DNA of 64,000 bases from Hydrangea macrophylla (GCA_033977485.1 CM066982.1:33272218-33336217), one strand, 5' to 3'. Positions 1 through 11,959 are shown, numbered from the stretch's first letter. Translations and numbers: made by a program. The notes: generated by a model from the sequence alone, not told the origin.

Positions 1-2891
1 TTAATGGATTGGGATTCAGTGTTGTCGATAAAGGTCAACCGAGACAAATGATCTGCAACCACATTCTCTACTCCTTTCTTATCTTTGATTGTTAAATCAA
101 ACTCTTGGAGTAAGAGTATCCAGCGAATAAGCCGTTGTTTAGCGTCTTTCTTTGATAAAAGAAACTTGAGGGCCGAATGATCTGTAAAACAGACGATTGG
201 TGACCCTATCAAATAAGACCTAAACTTATCCAGGGCGAATACTACTGCCAGCAGCTCCTTTTCAGTAGTAGTGTAATTCATTTGAGCTTTATTTAAAGTT
301 CGGCTGGCATAGTATATCACATATGGCTTATTGTCCTTTCTCTGGCCTAGGACTGCGCCAATGGCGTAATCACTAGCATCGCACATTAATTCAAAAGGCA
401 AACTCCAGTTGGGTGCCTGTATTATAGGTGCGGAGGTGAGGAGATCTTTTAGATCCTCAAAGGACTTTTGGCAACTCTCTGACCACTCGAAAGGTGCATC
501 TTTGACAAGAAGTTGACAAAGGGGTCGAGAGATTGCACTGAAGTTCTGGATAAATCGACGATAAAAACCTGCATGCCCCAAGAATGAACGGATGTCTCTT
601 ACTGTACGGGGGATAGGTAGATTTGAGATTATGTCGATTTTTGCCTTATCCACTTGGATTCCTTCATTAGAGATTATATGGCCGAGGACTATTCCCTTGG
701 TCACCATAAAGTGACACTTTTCCCAATTCAAGACTAGGTGTTTGTCCTCACACCGCATTAAAACCTGCTCGAGATTGCTGAGGCAATCTTCGAAGCTATG
801 GTCGAACACTGAAAAATCATCCATGAAGACTTCAAGGATGTTTTCGACCATGTCACTGAATATACTTAGCATGCACCGCTGAAATGTAGCCGGTGCATTA
901 CATAAGCCAAACGGCATTCGTCGGTAGGCAAAAGTACCGAATGGACACGTGAACGTGGTTTTCTCCTGATCTTCAGGAGCAATCTCAATTTGATTATATC
1001 CACTGTATCCATCCAAAAAACAGTAATACTTGTGACCCGCCACACGTTCTAGCATTTGATCCATGAATGGCAAAGGAAAATGGTCCTTTCGGGTCACAGT
1101 ATTTAACTTCCTGTAGTCAATACACATCCTCCATCCAGTAGGGATACGTGTTGGTACCAATTCACCATCTTTGTTCGGGATGACCGTTATGCCTGCTTTC
1201 TTTGGAACTACTTGGGTAGGACTAACCCAAGGACTATCAGATATCGGATATATCATCCCAACATCAAGTAGCTTGAGCACTTCCTTTTTAACTACTTCTT
1301 GCATGTTGGGATTCAGACGCCTTTGCATTTGCCTTGAGGGTTTAGCGTCTTCCTCCAGATATATCTTATGCGTGCATATGGATGGGCTTATGCCTTTGAG
1401 GTCAGCGATTGTCCATCCCATAGCATCTTTATGCTTCGTCAGCATTTGCACTAGTCTACCTTCCTGTTCATGAGTTAAAGCAGATGAAATGATCACATGA
1501 TAGGTTTTTCCAGTCCCTAAGAACGCGTATTTTAGCTCTTTGGGAAGCTCCTTCAATTCTAACTCCGGAAACTGGAAACTAGAGGGCATTACCAACTTGG
1601 TTTTAGGAGGCAGTTGTTCATATGGCATTACCCACATGCAATCGGCTCTATCCTCCTCTATCGTATCCATCATAAGACACGTCTGGTTCAGGTCAGCATC
1701 CATTGGGGTGGACTCTGCAGGCTGATAGATATCGGCAAATTGAGTCATCACAACTTCCAAAGGATCTTTGTAGTCGACCAAGTCAACTTCATCTTCAATG
1801 ACTGTGTCTATATAATGAATTTCTTCCTCATCATCGTATTCTTCAGGTCGGGGATTAGAAAAGATCTTGACATTCAATGTCATGTTCCCGAATACGATAG
1901 TCATGATACCACTTCTAATCTTGATTGTGGCATCAATGGTGTTGAGGAATGGACGTCCAAAGATAACCGGGATATGTGCACCAGGATTAGACACAGGTTC
2001 TGTGTCTAATATCACGAAATCAACCAGAAAGACAAAAGAGTCTATTTGGACAAGGACGTCCTCTAATACCCCTCTAGGGTACTTCACAGATCTGTCTGCC
2101 AATTGCAACGCGACTCGGGTGGGTTTGAGTTCACCCAACCCTAGCTGTTTATAGACTGAATATGGCAGCAGGTTCACGCTTGCTCCTAAATCGAGGAGTG
2201 CGTTGTCTATCTTTTGATTCCCAATTCTGCATGAGACAGTAGGTGTACCGGGATCTTTGAGTTTTGGAGGCAACTCATTTTGAATGATCGCACTGGCTTG
2301 GCACGCGACATACGCATGTTTCTTCACGCTTTGCCTCCTTTTGACCGTGCATAGATCTTTGAGATACTTAGCATAGGCCGGCACTTGCTTGATAGCATCT
2401 AGGAGTGGAAGGTTAATTTTAACCTGCTTAAACAATTCCAGAAACTCCTGATTCTTTGTCTCATTCTTGGGTTTCTTCAACCGTTGAGGATAAGGTGCAG
2501 GAAAGGGGCATTTTGGTGGTTCTTCCTTAATAGACTCCTTTCCAGGCCTTCGCTCAACTTCTTCCTCTACTCTAGGAGCTTCAATGTTTGCCTTCATTGG
2601 TTCGTCATTAGTAGACTGCTCCTCCTCTCGAATAGATGGTTGCTCAACTTCTTTATCCACCACTTCCTCCTCTTTGTACACTTCGGGAGTGGACAGAGGC
2701 ATGCTTTTCTCTATGATTTTTCCACTTCTCAATGTAGTCACAGCTTTAGCATGTTCTTGATTGTTAGGACCATTGTTATGTCCCTTGGGGTTCGGAAGTG
2801 GTTGGGCAGGGAATGTTCCTCCTGAGCCTTCTTGCCGTGCATCTATCCTCTCTAACGTGGCAGACATTCTACTCATCATCTGTATGAGTTG
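1..2891 (-). CDS. Athila-like pol: linker, aspartic protease, reverse transcriptase, RNase H (3' end outside window)
   Basis: I read this frame codon by codon on the minus strand and found no stop from 2891 to base 1, about 963 codons. The protease active site reads LDLGAS at about 2181-2198. RT motifs are FLDGYSGYNQI near 990-1025 and the catalytic MDDF at 813-824. RNase H follows with CDASDYAIG near 370-395 and TDHSALKF near 160-190. The product would copy element RNA into cDNA and mature the polyprotein. The frame is the same as that of the upstream gag pieces, separated from them only by TAG codons, so gag and pol form one polyprotein. No ATG is implied at 2891; this is the first codon after an in-frame stop. 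Integrase is expected further left. Confidence 0.9.
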
Positions 2892-3569
2892 CTACGTTAG
2901 ATTGGCATTAGCAAGTGGCTCTTCTTCTTGTACCTTCTTGTGCGGTGGCACATAGGTATTGGTCTGTGGTGCATTGGAGGGTTGAGCTTGGTTGTAGTTA
3001 TTGGTTCTGTTTTGATTGTATTGCTGGGATGGCCTATTGTTTTGCCCTTGATATTGATTATTGTTGTAGGGCTGCTATTGATATTGATTTTGGGCCCCAG
3101 CATTATTTCTCCAATCAAAACCGGGGTGATTCCATCTATTGTTACTTTGAAAGTTATTGTTGGAATTCCCCGCCCCTCGAAAACCTTGCATGGCATTCAT
3201 CTCTATAGGGGCTTGCTCTTGAAAATATGGCACATTAGGACAATATTGAGTTGTATGTCCCAACATGTTGCATGTGCCACATGGTTCCTCAGGCATGACT
3301 TGCCTAGAGCTCTTTCCTTTCCTGCTTAACTCCTCTACCTTCTTTGCTAGCTCTGCATACTTAGTCATGAGGTGATCTTCATTGGTTAGCTGGTATAGGC
3401 TTTTCTCCTCTACACAGGATATCTGTGAGCGTGAGATATTGTCAGAATTTGACCATTCATGAGCGTATTCAGCTAACCATTCGAAATGGGCTTCGGCCTC
3501 TTCAGTGTTTTTACGCAGAAATGGTCCAGAGCTCATCGTTTCCACCAACTTCTTTGTTTCACCATTCAA
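2892..3569 (-). pseudogene. Athila-like gag, C-terminal part with CCHC zinc knuckle
   Basis: This continues the gag frame after a TGA at 3594-3596. The stretch 3075-3569 (164 codons from the first ATG) holds a zinc knuckle with spacing C-X2-C-X4-H-X4-C (C97, C100, H105, C110 of that ORF; bases about 3240-3281), the RNA-binding element of nucleocapsid. Downstream is an Asn/Gln-rich tail. In-frame TAG codons at 3075-3077 and 2892-2894 separate it from pol; both could come from CAG or CAA by one C-to-T change. Apart from these the frame is continuous. Confidence 0.85.
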
Positions 3570-3593
3570 TCCTTGATAAAAGAAGCTGATAGT

Positions 3594-4220
3594 TCACCAT
3601 TTCTCAAACCCATGGTGTGGGCATGAGAGAAGCAAATCTTTGAAACGCTCCCACGCTTGTGTGAAGGTTTCATTGCTCTTTTGTTTATAGGAATTGATTT
3701 GACGCTGAAGGTCTGTGGTCATGCGAGTAGGGTAGAATTTCTTTAGAAACGCGGTGCTCATCGCATGCCAGGTGAAAATTGAATTAGGCTTTAGGGAGTG
3801 GAGCCAAGCCTTCGCTTTATCTTTCAAAGTGAAGGGGAATAGCATTAGATGCGTCACCTCCCTAGGACAATTTTGCGAGAATGTTTTGCAAACATCCTCG
3901 AAATCGGTGACATGTAAATACGCCTTCTCACTTTCCATCCCATGAAAAGTGGGAAGCAGTTGAATCATCCCATTGCGAAACTGAAATTCGCCATTATGCG
4001 GTGGGATTTGAATGCAAGAGGGCGTAGGTGCATGTTCTGGTTGCATGAGATCGCAAAGAGGACGTAGCGCCTCATCAATTGGCACCAAATTATTGTCACC
4101 ATTTTCACTCTGATGATCATCCATTGATTCAGTTGGAGTGGCTATCGGGTTGATGGAACTATCAGAGTCAGAGCGGTAGAATGGATTTCCAAAAATTCCT
4201 TCAATAGAATTCTCGGACAT
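3594..4220 (-). pseudogene. Athila-like gag, N-terminal capsid part
   Basis: The ORF of 208 codons starts at ATG 4218-4220, 115 bases downstream of the primer site. It has an acidic N-terminus followed by a retrotransposon-gag capsid-like domain (residues about 75-205), with the aromatic/hydrophobic pattern LFPFTLKDKAKAWL and TFTQAWERFKDLL typical of plant gypsy gag. It ends at TGA 3594-3596, in the same frame as the following gag segment. A one-base CGA-to-TGA change is the simplest explanation, but no second copy is present to confirm it. The protein would assemble the cytoplasmic virus-like particle. Confidence 0.85.
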
Positions 4221-4335
4221 GAACTAGGAGAGTCCCTAGGGTGAGAACTTACCCAAAAGAACTGAAAAGAAGAGAAAATAAAAATAGAAATAGACGAAGA
4301 GAGACTGAGGTAATCTCAGGAATTTATCGTCGCCT

Positions 4336-4353
4336 TCCCCGGCAACGGCGCCA
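4336..4353 (-). promoter_or_regulatory. primer-binding site, tRNA-Asp
   Basis: The minus strand reads TGGCGCCGTTGCCGGGGA, which matches the complement of the last 18 nt of plant tRNA-Asp(GTC) as I recall it. The match stops there, which is the usual stop caused by m1A58. It lies 6 nt inside the LTR end. Confidence 0.85.
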
Positions 4354-4359
4354 AAAACT

Positions 4360-5984
4360 TGACACGTGAAAAATCTTGTGCGCTCTTGTGCAATACCCAA
4401 GTGTTGGTAGACGTGCAAGTAGTAACTGGTAAGACCAGGTCGATCCCACAGGGAAGGTGTTGACCTATTGAATTAGACTATCCTCTAAAAGAAAGCAAAA
4501 TAAAATGAATAAGTTTGAATGATGGTGCAGAACACAAAGTTCCACAAACTAAGATTACTAATGAAAATGATTAACGATCTAACTAACTAAGTAAAAATAG
4601 TATTCTAAAGTAGGATGTTTAACTTTAAGAAGAAGGTGTTGGGATTACACGAATCCACAGTAATCTAGCTATCTACCATGCATTTGCCTTGAAGCAAAAC
4701 GGAGTACATTACCCACAGTTTTCCGTATTCCTCTAAAGATGGAGAATCCATGGCCCTTTCATGACCGGGACCATATCATCACAGTTAAGTTAAAATACGT
4801 AAAAGCGGTTTAATCCAATAGTTAAGACTCGCATCCTCAATAGTGTTAGCATTGAAGATGGTTTGCAAAATGTATTGAAAGAAAATGCCTTAGGGCCTTA
4901 GTTTTAAAAGCTGTTTTGACAAACTGAGCATTTTTGGGACAGAATGATAACAAATCTTAAAACAAAAAGGTCATGGAATACTGCAGGGAACATCCTCAAG
5001 AATCAGGGAGTTCGATCGATCGACGCGCTTTCGATCGATCGAAGACCTTCATCCCTCAATCGATCGAACTGACTTCGATCGCTTGACTGTCTCTGGTTCG
5101 ATCGATCGAACTAACTTCGATCGATCGAACACAGCGATTATTCTGCTGCATGGCAGAAGCTGGAGATCACTTCATCGTGTTCTCCCAACCTTGGACTACT
5201 CAGACATCGTCTGGAGCATCACAGATTGATATTTAACGTACAAAAACATTAAAAACTTGTTTGGTTGCGAGTTTTTCATGAAAACTATAAAACCTATGGA
5301 TTCGAGAATATCTAGCATTCAATACCACGAGATGAACGATTAAACTACGCCTACAAAGTGCAGAATGTAAAGGAGCAATATATAAATAACCTGGAACGAA
5401 GAATACTTGTATTAACTTAGTGAAATTCGGTTCACAATGTAAAAACTCAATGAAAACCTACAAAACACAAGCAAACTCTCTATCTCTCTCTCTAAAACTG
5501 TAAAAAAATGTAATGTGGGCGTCCTCCAGGACGTATACACTACACATATATATAAGAAACCTAAGAAACTAGGGTTAAAACCCGCATCTGCTGCGTACGC
5601 GAATGTTACTGGAAATACCACGTTCGAACGATCGAACAGCTTTCGATCGATCGAACCCGTAAGCCTCAAGTGCTTCAACTCTCTTTAAGCGATCGAACGC
5701 TCGATCGATCGAACTGGGTTAGATCGATCGAACTCCAAATTTCAGCTTTGACTTCTCTTGTTTTCATTCCAGCATTCCCTTTATCCTGATGTTCATCGTT
5801 TAGTCCAGACAGCAGTGATCTGCACAAACAACAGCTAAAACCATACAACTTATCATAGATTAATCATATTGCATGAAAATCAGCCTTGCAATGCAAATTG
5901 CAGATAAAACGGGAAGTTGTGATAAAAACTAATACAATTCTTCCTTTTAGCGCGGTTGTATTTTACAAATACCCCCGCTTTGCA
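4360..5984 (-). repeat. 5' LTR of the Athila-like element
   Basis: In element orientation the LTR starts TGCAAAGCGG at 5984 and ends CGTGTCA at 4360, about 1625 bp, with TG...CA ends. The right limit is set by the switch to copia leader sequence, the left by the primer site. A TATA candidate is at about 5543-5556 (minus). It contains two clusters of a GATCGATC palindrome (4995-5135 and 5620-5740) and a short (TC)n at 5477-5494. No coding sequence is credible here. Confidence 0.8.
4995..5740. repeat. GATCGATC palindrome clusters in the Athila LTR
   Basis: About eleven copies of TTCGATCGATCGAA-like motifs in two groups (4995-5135 and 5620-5740), often paired and spaced by 8-20 bp. Confidence 0.85.
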
Positions 5985-6225
5985 AGCAGTTTAATTTTAT
6001 TAGGCAAAGTACATTGCCTGGAGAGTAAAATTAAAAGGCAATTGTCTATCTGAACAAATGATGGATAGTATATGGCTTCCCATCGAGTCATACTATTCGC
6101 GGTGTATCAGGTTGCTGGCGGATTCCTTTCAAATATGGTAGAGGGAACCAATATTTTCAACTCGAATCCATAGTAATTTTTGCCCAAACATAATTATTTA
6201 TGTTATGTGATTCTCAAGCTTTTAA

Positions 6226-7647
6226 ATGGGTACTTTCAATCCACTTGCTGTTATACTTAAAGAAAACAAACTTACTGGACCAAACTATATAGACTGGAAA
6301 AGGAATTTGGATATTGTGTTAACTGCTGAAGAGTACAAGTTTGTGCTTACTCAAGAATGTCCTGAGCAACCTGGTGAGGGGGCAACCGCTGAGGAAACCC
6401 AGGCTCACAAGAAATGGGTCAAGGCTGATGAGATGGCGCGGTGTTACATTTTGGCATCCATGTCAAATGTTCTGCAACATCAGCATCAGTCAATGACCAG
6501 TGCCTATGACATGATGGAGAGCCTCCAAGACATGATGGAGACCCTCCGAGAAATGGATCAAAGTCGTGCTGCTAGGCAGGTTGCTATGAAAGACTTGATG
6601 AACACAACCATGGCTGAGGGGACGCCTATAAGGGATCATGTTCTTAACATGATATCTCTTCTTAATGAACTAGAGATCCTTGGAGCTAAAATTGACGGGG
6701 AAACCCAGGTCGATATCATACTCCAGTCACTACCAGAGTCTTTTAAGCAATTCCGCCTCAATTACAACATGAATAAATTTAAATATACCTTGGCGGAGCT
6801 GCTTAAAGAACTCCAAGCAGCTGAGGGTCTCAACAGAAAGCTAGGGAGTGCTCTTGTGTTTGAGAAAGGTTCTGCTTCAAAGCCGAAAGGCAAGAAGAAA
6901 ATGAAAAAGGCTCAAAAGAAGGCCGCGGGTCCTCCGCCAATCCAAAGGCCACGAGGACAACCGGGAAAGCCTAAAGGCAATTGTTTTGTTTGCAAGCAGC
7001 CAGGACACTGGAAGAAGCAATGTCCAGTTTATCTCGCCAGACAGAACAATCAAGGTAAATCTCATTTACTAGTTGTTGAATCGTGTTTAGAGGTCCGATC
7101 TACCGGTACCTGGTGTGTAGATACGGGAGCCACTGATCATGTATGCAATTCTTTGCAGGGGTTCCAGGGAACCAGGCAGCTCAGTGATGGAGAGATTTAT
7201 CTATATATGGGAAATGCTACGAGAGTAGCAGCAGTTGCAGTAGGAGATCTACATCTTAGTTTTGGTAGAGATAGGAATTTAATTTTAAGAAATTGCTTTT
7301 ATGTACCTTCTATTAGAAGGAATTTAGTTTCAGTTTCTAGTTTAGTAAAGAATGGATATTCAGTTCATTTTAATAAAGTAGTAGTTATTAAAGAAAATAA
7401 ACGTTTTATTTGTTCTGGTCAATTGGTGGATGATCTTTATATTATAAATCCTATCTCTCCTATACTGCAACTTAATGAATTGAATAACACAAATAGTTTG
7501 CCATTTAAGAGAAAAGAACCTTCGAGGATGAACCAAACGCATCTTTGGCACTTACGCCTTGGTCATATTAATTTGAAAAGGATTCAAAGACTGGTTCAGA
7601 ATGGGCCATTAGGCTTATTGGAAGTGGAGGCAACTTCCAGTTTGTGA
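6226..7647 (+). pseudogene. copia copy 1 gag-protease-GAG pre-integrase
   Basis: 473 codons from ATG 6226, the same start as in copies 2 and 3. A UBN2-type gag domain covers residues about 15-210, followed by a Lys-rich stretch (about 220-250). The zinc knuckle is CFVCKQPGHWKKQC (bases 6982-7023), the aspartic protease motif WCVDTGATDH (7111-7140), and the GAG pre-integrase HLWHLRLGH (about 7540-7570). Near 6525-6555 an in-frame difference replaces LREMFGD of copy 3 by a longer stretch with a repeated DMME motif. The frame is lost at about 7633 by one extra A (GCAACTT versus GCACTT in copies 2 and 3), so the protein ends prematurely before integrase. Confidence 0.88.
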
Positions 7648-7654
7648 ATCCTGC

Positions 7655-8767
7655 TTGGAAGGTAAAATGACCAAGAGGCCATTCTCGGCCAAGGCCTATA
7701 GAGCAAAAGAGCCGTTGGAACTGGTTCACTCTGATTTGTGTGGTCCTATGACTGTCCAAGCAAGAGGAGGATTTGAGTACTTTGTCACTTTCATCGATGA
7801 TTACTCAAGGTATGGGTACATTTATTTGATGCGGCGTAAGTCTGAATGCTTTGAGAAATTCAAAGACTTCAAGGCTGAAACGGAGAAGCGTCTAGGTAAA
7901 TGTATCAAGACACTACGATCTGATCGTGGTGGAGAGTACCTCTTGGGAGAGTTTAGGGAATACTTATTGGAGCAAGGGATTACATCCCAATTGTTTGCAC
8001 CCCGTATGCCTCAGCAGATTGGTGCGGCAGAAAGAAGGAACATGACTCTTATGGACATGGTAAGATCTATGATGAGTTACTCGGATTTACCAATTTTCTT
8101 TTGGGGACACGCATTAGAGACAGCTGCATACATTCTAAACTTGGTACCATCTAAGTCAGTACCTACTACTCCCACGGAATTGTAGACTGGGCGAAAGCCT
8201 AGTCTACGACATGTTCAGATCTGGGGTAGTCCAGCACATGTGCTGAAAGGGAACGCAAAAAAGTTAGAATCAAGAACAGAAGTATGTTTCTTTGTTGGGT
8301 ATCCAAGAGGAACTAAAGGTGGTCTGTTTTATAGTCCTAAGGATCAGAAGGTTATTGTTAGCACCAATGCCACATTCTTAGAAGAGGACTATGTTATGGA
8401 CCACAAGCCCAGAAGCCGTATTGTTCTAGAGGAAATGAGAGGAGAGACACTGAGACATACTTCTTCGATACCAACGGTACGAGAAGAAGCACCACAAGAA
8501 AGAGTTATCGATATTCCATTACCTCGTCGTAGTGGGAGAGTTATTATTCAACCTGACCGGTATATGTTCTTGGGAGAGTTTTATGACCGGGTCCCTGATG
8601 AACAAGGTACCGACCCCTGTAACTACAATAAAGCACTCCAAGATAAAGATGCAGATCTTTGGCAAAAGGCTATGAAGTCTGAAATGGAGTCCATGTACTC
8701 TAATCAAGTCTGGGATCTTGTAGAACCACCCAATGAAATAAAATCCATTGGATGTAAGTGGATCTAA
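7655..8767 (+). pseudogene. copia copy 1 integrase and integrase-RT linker
   Basis: This is the +1 frame after the insertion at 7633. The integrase core shows HSDLCGPM (about 7728), [10 protein letters not shown] (about 7790) and RSDRGGEY (about 7917). The NGVAERRN motif of copy 2, which carries the catalytic Glu, reads IGAAERRN here. TAG at 8183-8185 replaces TGG of copies 2 and 3; the frame then continues to TAA at 8765-8767, where copies 2 and 3 have TAT. The linker lacks 153 bp present in the sister copies, lost between two copies of a PRRSGR-coding repeat near 8520-8540. Confidence 0.85.
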
Positions 8768-8794
8768 AAGAAGAAGAGAGGAGCAGACGGTAAG

Positions 8795-9835
8795 GTGAAA
8801 ACCTTTAAAGCAAGGCTTGTTGCGAAAGGGTTCACTCAAAAAGAAGGAATCGATTATGAGGAAACTTTTTCGCTGGTGGCAATGCTGAAGTCTATCCGGA
8901 TTCTCTTATCCATTGCTGCACATTTCGATTATGAAATTTGGAAAATGGATGTCAAGACAACATTTCTAAATGGGAATCTTGACGAGTGCATCTATATGAT
9001 GCAACCAGATGGGTTCATTGCGAAGGGCCAAGAACACATGTTGTGCAAGCTTAAGAAGTCCATTTATGGACTTAAGCAGGCATCTAGGTCTTGGAATATC
9101 CGCTTTGATCAAGCAATCAAGTCTTTTGATTTTGATCAATGTGCGGATGAATCTTGTGTGTACAAGAAACATGATGGAAGAGTGGTGGTGTTCTTAGTAC
9201 TATATGTGGATGATATCTTGCTAATCGGAAACGATGTGGGGGTGTTATCTTCTATAAGGGTATGGTTATCTAATCAATTTGATATGAAGGACTTGGGAGA
9301 AGCCGGTCACATCCTAGGGATCAAGCTTATGCGAGATCGCAAGAATAGGATGTTGGGCTTGTCACAAGGCACTTATATTGACAATATTCTTGCAAGGTTT
9401 AGCATGCAAGATTCCAAGAAGGGATTCCTTCCCTTCAGACATGGAATTACTCTATCTAAGGATCAGTGTCCTAAGACACCTGATGAGATAGAGAAGATGA
9501 AGGCAGTTCCTTATGCCTCGGCAATAGGAAGCCTAATGTATGCTATGTTATGTACTAGACCTAACATCTGCTTTGCTGTTGGCATGGTTAGTAGATATCA
9601 GTCTAATCCAGGGCAAGAACATTGGACTGCGGTGAAAAATATTCTCAAGTACTTGAAAAGGACTCGAGACTATATGTTAGTTTACCAAGCAGACAGTCTT
9701 GTACCCATTGGGTAAACAGATTCTGATTTTATGTCAGATAGGGATTCCAGAAAGTCTACCTCAGGATATGTGTTTACCCTAGGAGGTAGAGCCATTAGTT
9801 GGAGTGAGGAGTGTCACTTCATGGCTTTGAGTCTA
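8795..9835 (+). pseudogene. copia copy 1 reverse transcriptase with RNase H remnant
   Basis: 306 codons of RT, in the same frame as the integrase segment. They include ARLVAKGFTQKEG, MDVKTTFLNG and the catalytic YVDDILLIGN (about 9200-9230). TAA at 9713-9715 replaces TAC of copies 2 and 3. Beyond it the frame reads into the first few RNase H codons and jumps at about 9803 to the end of the polyprotein, so the RNase H active-site region (present in copy 3 at 55740-56160) is deleted. Inactive as it stands. Confidence 0.87.
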
Positions 9836-9845
9836 AGTGGGAGAT
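9835..9845 (+). promoter_or_regulatory. polypurine tract, copia copy 1
   Basis: AAGTGGGAGAT directly before the LTR start TGTTAGGG; identical in copy 3. It primes plus-strand DNA synthesis. Confidence 0.8.
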
Positions 9846-11452
9846 TGTTAGGGATATATACTAAAAGCCATGCTTTATGTAGTTGATTTATTATTCATTT
9901 AATAAAATCAGTTAATCCATTTTTTATGAGAATCTGTGTGGGCAATGTTTGCATTATATTTTTTATTTAATATTATGCATGTGTGTCTCTCATTCTATAT
10001 AGTAGGTGGTTTGGTGTGTAGAGTTCGGCTTACACACGGAAGATCAGGCCATCAGATATTATAGAATGTAAGATTTTGGTTTACAGTCTTAGATGGGATT
10101 GGACACACCATCGGTAGGACTGCAGCATGGTGTTGTATTAGGTTTGTCTTGACTGCGGGAAACGGTATAGTTTCAACTCACCATGCTGGTACACTTTGTG
10201 TATTAAACGGGACTGACTTGGGGTAATTATCTTTATACTGACTTATAAGATAATTAATACCTCATGGCTATTATGAGTGCTTATGCTCTAAATCCTAATT
10301 TAATTTATAGACACGTACATTTGATATTTATACTTTGATCCCTAAAAGGGTGAGATCCTTAAATGGGTCAATATCTCATTGGATTGGGTGGCAATATTAA
10401 TTGTATGGTGGATATTAATTAATGATGGAATCCATGTCTCAATTTTGGGATTGATGATATCCCCTTGAGAAAGCTTATAAGTTTTGATTATGTCAAACCC
10501 TGCAGGTGGATTTTGTATCCGACATATCAGATAAGTTAAGCAGAGGATCTCAAGGAATTTTAAGAAATTAATTAAATATGATTGTCAGTAATTATATTTA
10601 ATTAATGGATATCTGTAATCTTAACATGGGGAGATAATAAGCATTTAATAACATGGAGCTCGAAATATATTTTGAGATAAGGGTAGGAGTGCAATTATAA
10701 TTCTTTAGTGGTATGAATTATAATTTATGGAAATAGGAATCTGATTCAGTTCGAATTAGGGTTTCCTAATTCCATAAGGAAGCCTATTCCTTATTGACTT
10801 CTTATGGTCCCTATCGTAGCCTATATATATGCTGCCTTGGCTCTTCTCTCAGGTTGCATGATTTTATATTCTAAGCTTCCCTTGACCTCCTAGCTTTCTT
10901 CTAGAAGGGTTTCCACCAAACCCTAGTCTCTGTGAGCATTCAAGAGACATGGGAGTGTAGATCGCTAGCGTCGGACAACGCTCACTAAAAGAGCTTCGGA
11001 CTGCTCGATACTGATCGAAAGTTGCTGAATTTTTTACACAACGTTCCTGACGTCGAGACGGAGCTGCTGTTAAAAATTCAAGTAAATCGGAGATCGTTTG
11101 ATCCTCCTGACGAACACATCTTTGTCGGATCAATGTGATCAGGATTGAATCGTCATAGCAATCAAAGAGAGTGTTATAACTGGGAATAGAAAATAGAACG
11201 TAAAGAGGGAAGAGCAGAAAACTAAAAGGATTTCGAAAGAGCCCACACTCAGTTCGATATTCTGGCAGCAAAGGAATATGGTAGAAGATCGTGAGCTGTT
11301 ATCGAGCCCGTGTTCTCGATTCGTCTACTGCATTGCAGTTCAAGGTAACCCTAGTTCCGCCCTTGTAGGGTTATTGTAGTTTTCACGTAATTTTTTTGCA
11401 GTACCAACTTATACGCGCTGTCAATGGATTCTGGGAACGCAGTTTCCTAACA
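9846..11452 (+). repeat. 3' LTR of copia copy 1
   Basis: 1607 bp, TGTTAGGG...CCTAACA. TATA box TATATATA near 10822-10830, followed by a CT-rich start region. Compared with the other LTRs of this family it carries about 300 extra bases at about 10863-11163, just downstream of the TATA box. Near the end a pair of splice-like signals and an 8-bp inverted repeat TAACCCTA/TAGGGTTA are seen (11345-11372), as in every copy. Confidence 0.88.
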
Positions 11453-11959
11453 CTAGCTAGACAAACCTTAACCGTTGACAACGCCGCTACATCATTCCCA
11501 ATGAGTCGTCAACGTAGAGAACAAGAAAAGCCACCACTTTCCCTTCACACATCTTGTATACACAAGGCTCATCCAGATTATGTATGAAAAAATGACTTGA
11601 CCACTTGGTCAAAACGTATGTTCTAACTCCTGGATGCTTGCTTAAGCCCATAAATGGACTTTTGCAACTTATATACCAAGTTACCTTTTCGACCAGCTAT
11701 GAAACCTTCTAGTTGCTGCATATAGATGTCCTCCTCAAGATTACCATTCAGGAATACAGTCTTGATGTCCATCTGCCAGATCTCATAATCATGGCATGCG
11801 ACAATGGATAAGAGTATTTTGATGGACTTGAGCATGGCTACCGGCGAGAAGGTTTCCTCATAGTCAATGCCCTCCCTCTGAGTATAACCTTTCGCTACAA
11901 GCCTTGCCTTAAAGGTCTCAACCTTTCCATCAGATCCTCTTTTCCTCTTGTAGACCCAC
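11453..11959 (-). pseudogene. copia element E, reverse transcriptase fragment
   Basis: Minus-strand copia RT: WVYKRKRGSDGK at the 11959 end, MDIKTVFLNGNL in the middle, then SIYGLKQASRS and, after a frameshift, FLVLYVDD near 11500. It continues exactly where the E sequence at 22750 stops (…KPIGCK then WVYKRK…), so E was split by the solo LTR at 11960-22749. It stops at 11453 against copia copy 1. The remainder (RNase H, 3' LTR) must lie left of the window. E is a distinct copia element, diverged from copies 1-3. Confidence 0.85.

Larger units (their letters stand above)
1..5984 (-). mobile_element. Athila-like Ty3/gypsy retrotransposon, 5' part (runs off left edge)
   Basis: Minus-strand LTR element. 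In its own direction it shows a 5' LTR (5984 to 4360), a primer-binding site, gag, protease, reverse transcriptase and the start of RNase H; integrase and 3' LTR must lie left of base 1. The Athila assignment rests on an 18-nt primer site complementary to tRNA-Asp and on the gag sequence type. It is inserted in the leader of copia copy 1: copies 2 and 3 of that copia family are continuous where copy 1 changes to LTR sequence at 5984/5985. The inferred target duplication is AGCAG (5985-5989); its partner is outside the window. Confidence 0.85.
5985..11452 (+). mobile_element. Ty1/copia element, copy 1 (5' end outside window, RNase H deleted)
   Basis: It contains about 240 bp of leader, gag-protease-integrase-RT, a polypurine tract and a 3' LTR. 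Its own 5' LTR and most of the leader are missing on the left because the Athila element interrupts it. The right end (...CCTAACA, 11452) abuts minus-strand copia E, which resumes at 11453; CTAGC (11453-11457) is the expected target duplication. Compared with copies 2 and 3 it has a +1 insertion, a 153-bp deletion, a 3' deletion removing most of RNase H, and three nonsense changes. Confidence 0.88.

Noticed and set aside
10864..11271. 135-codon minus ORF in the copy 1 LTR
   Set aside because: Lies in the extra LTR segment, antisense, no homologue in copies 2 and 3.
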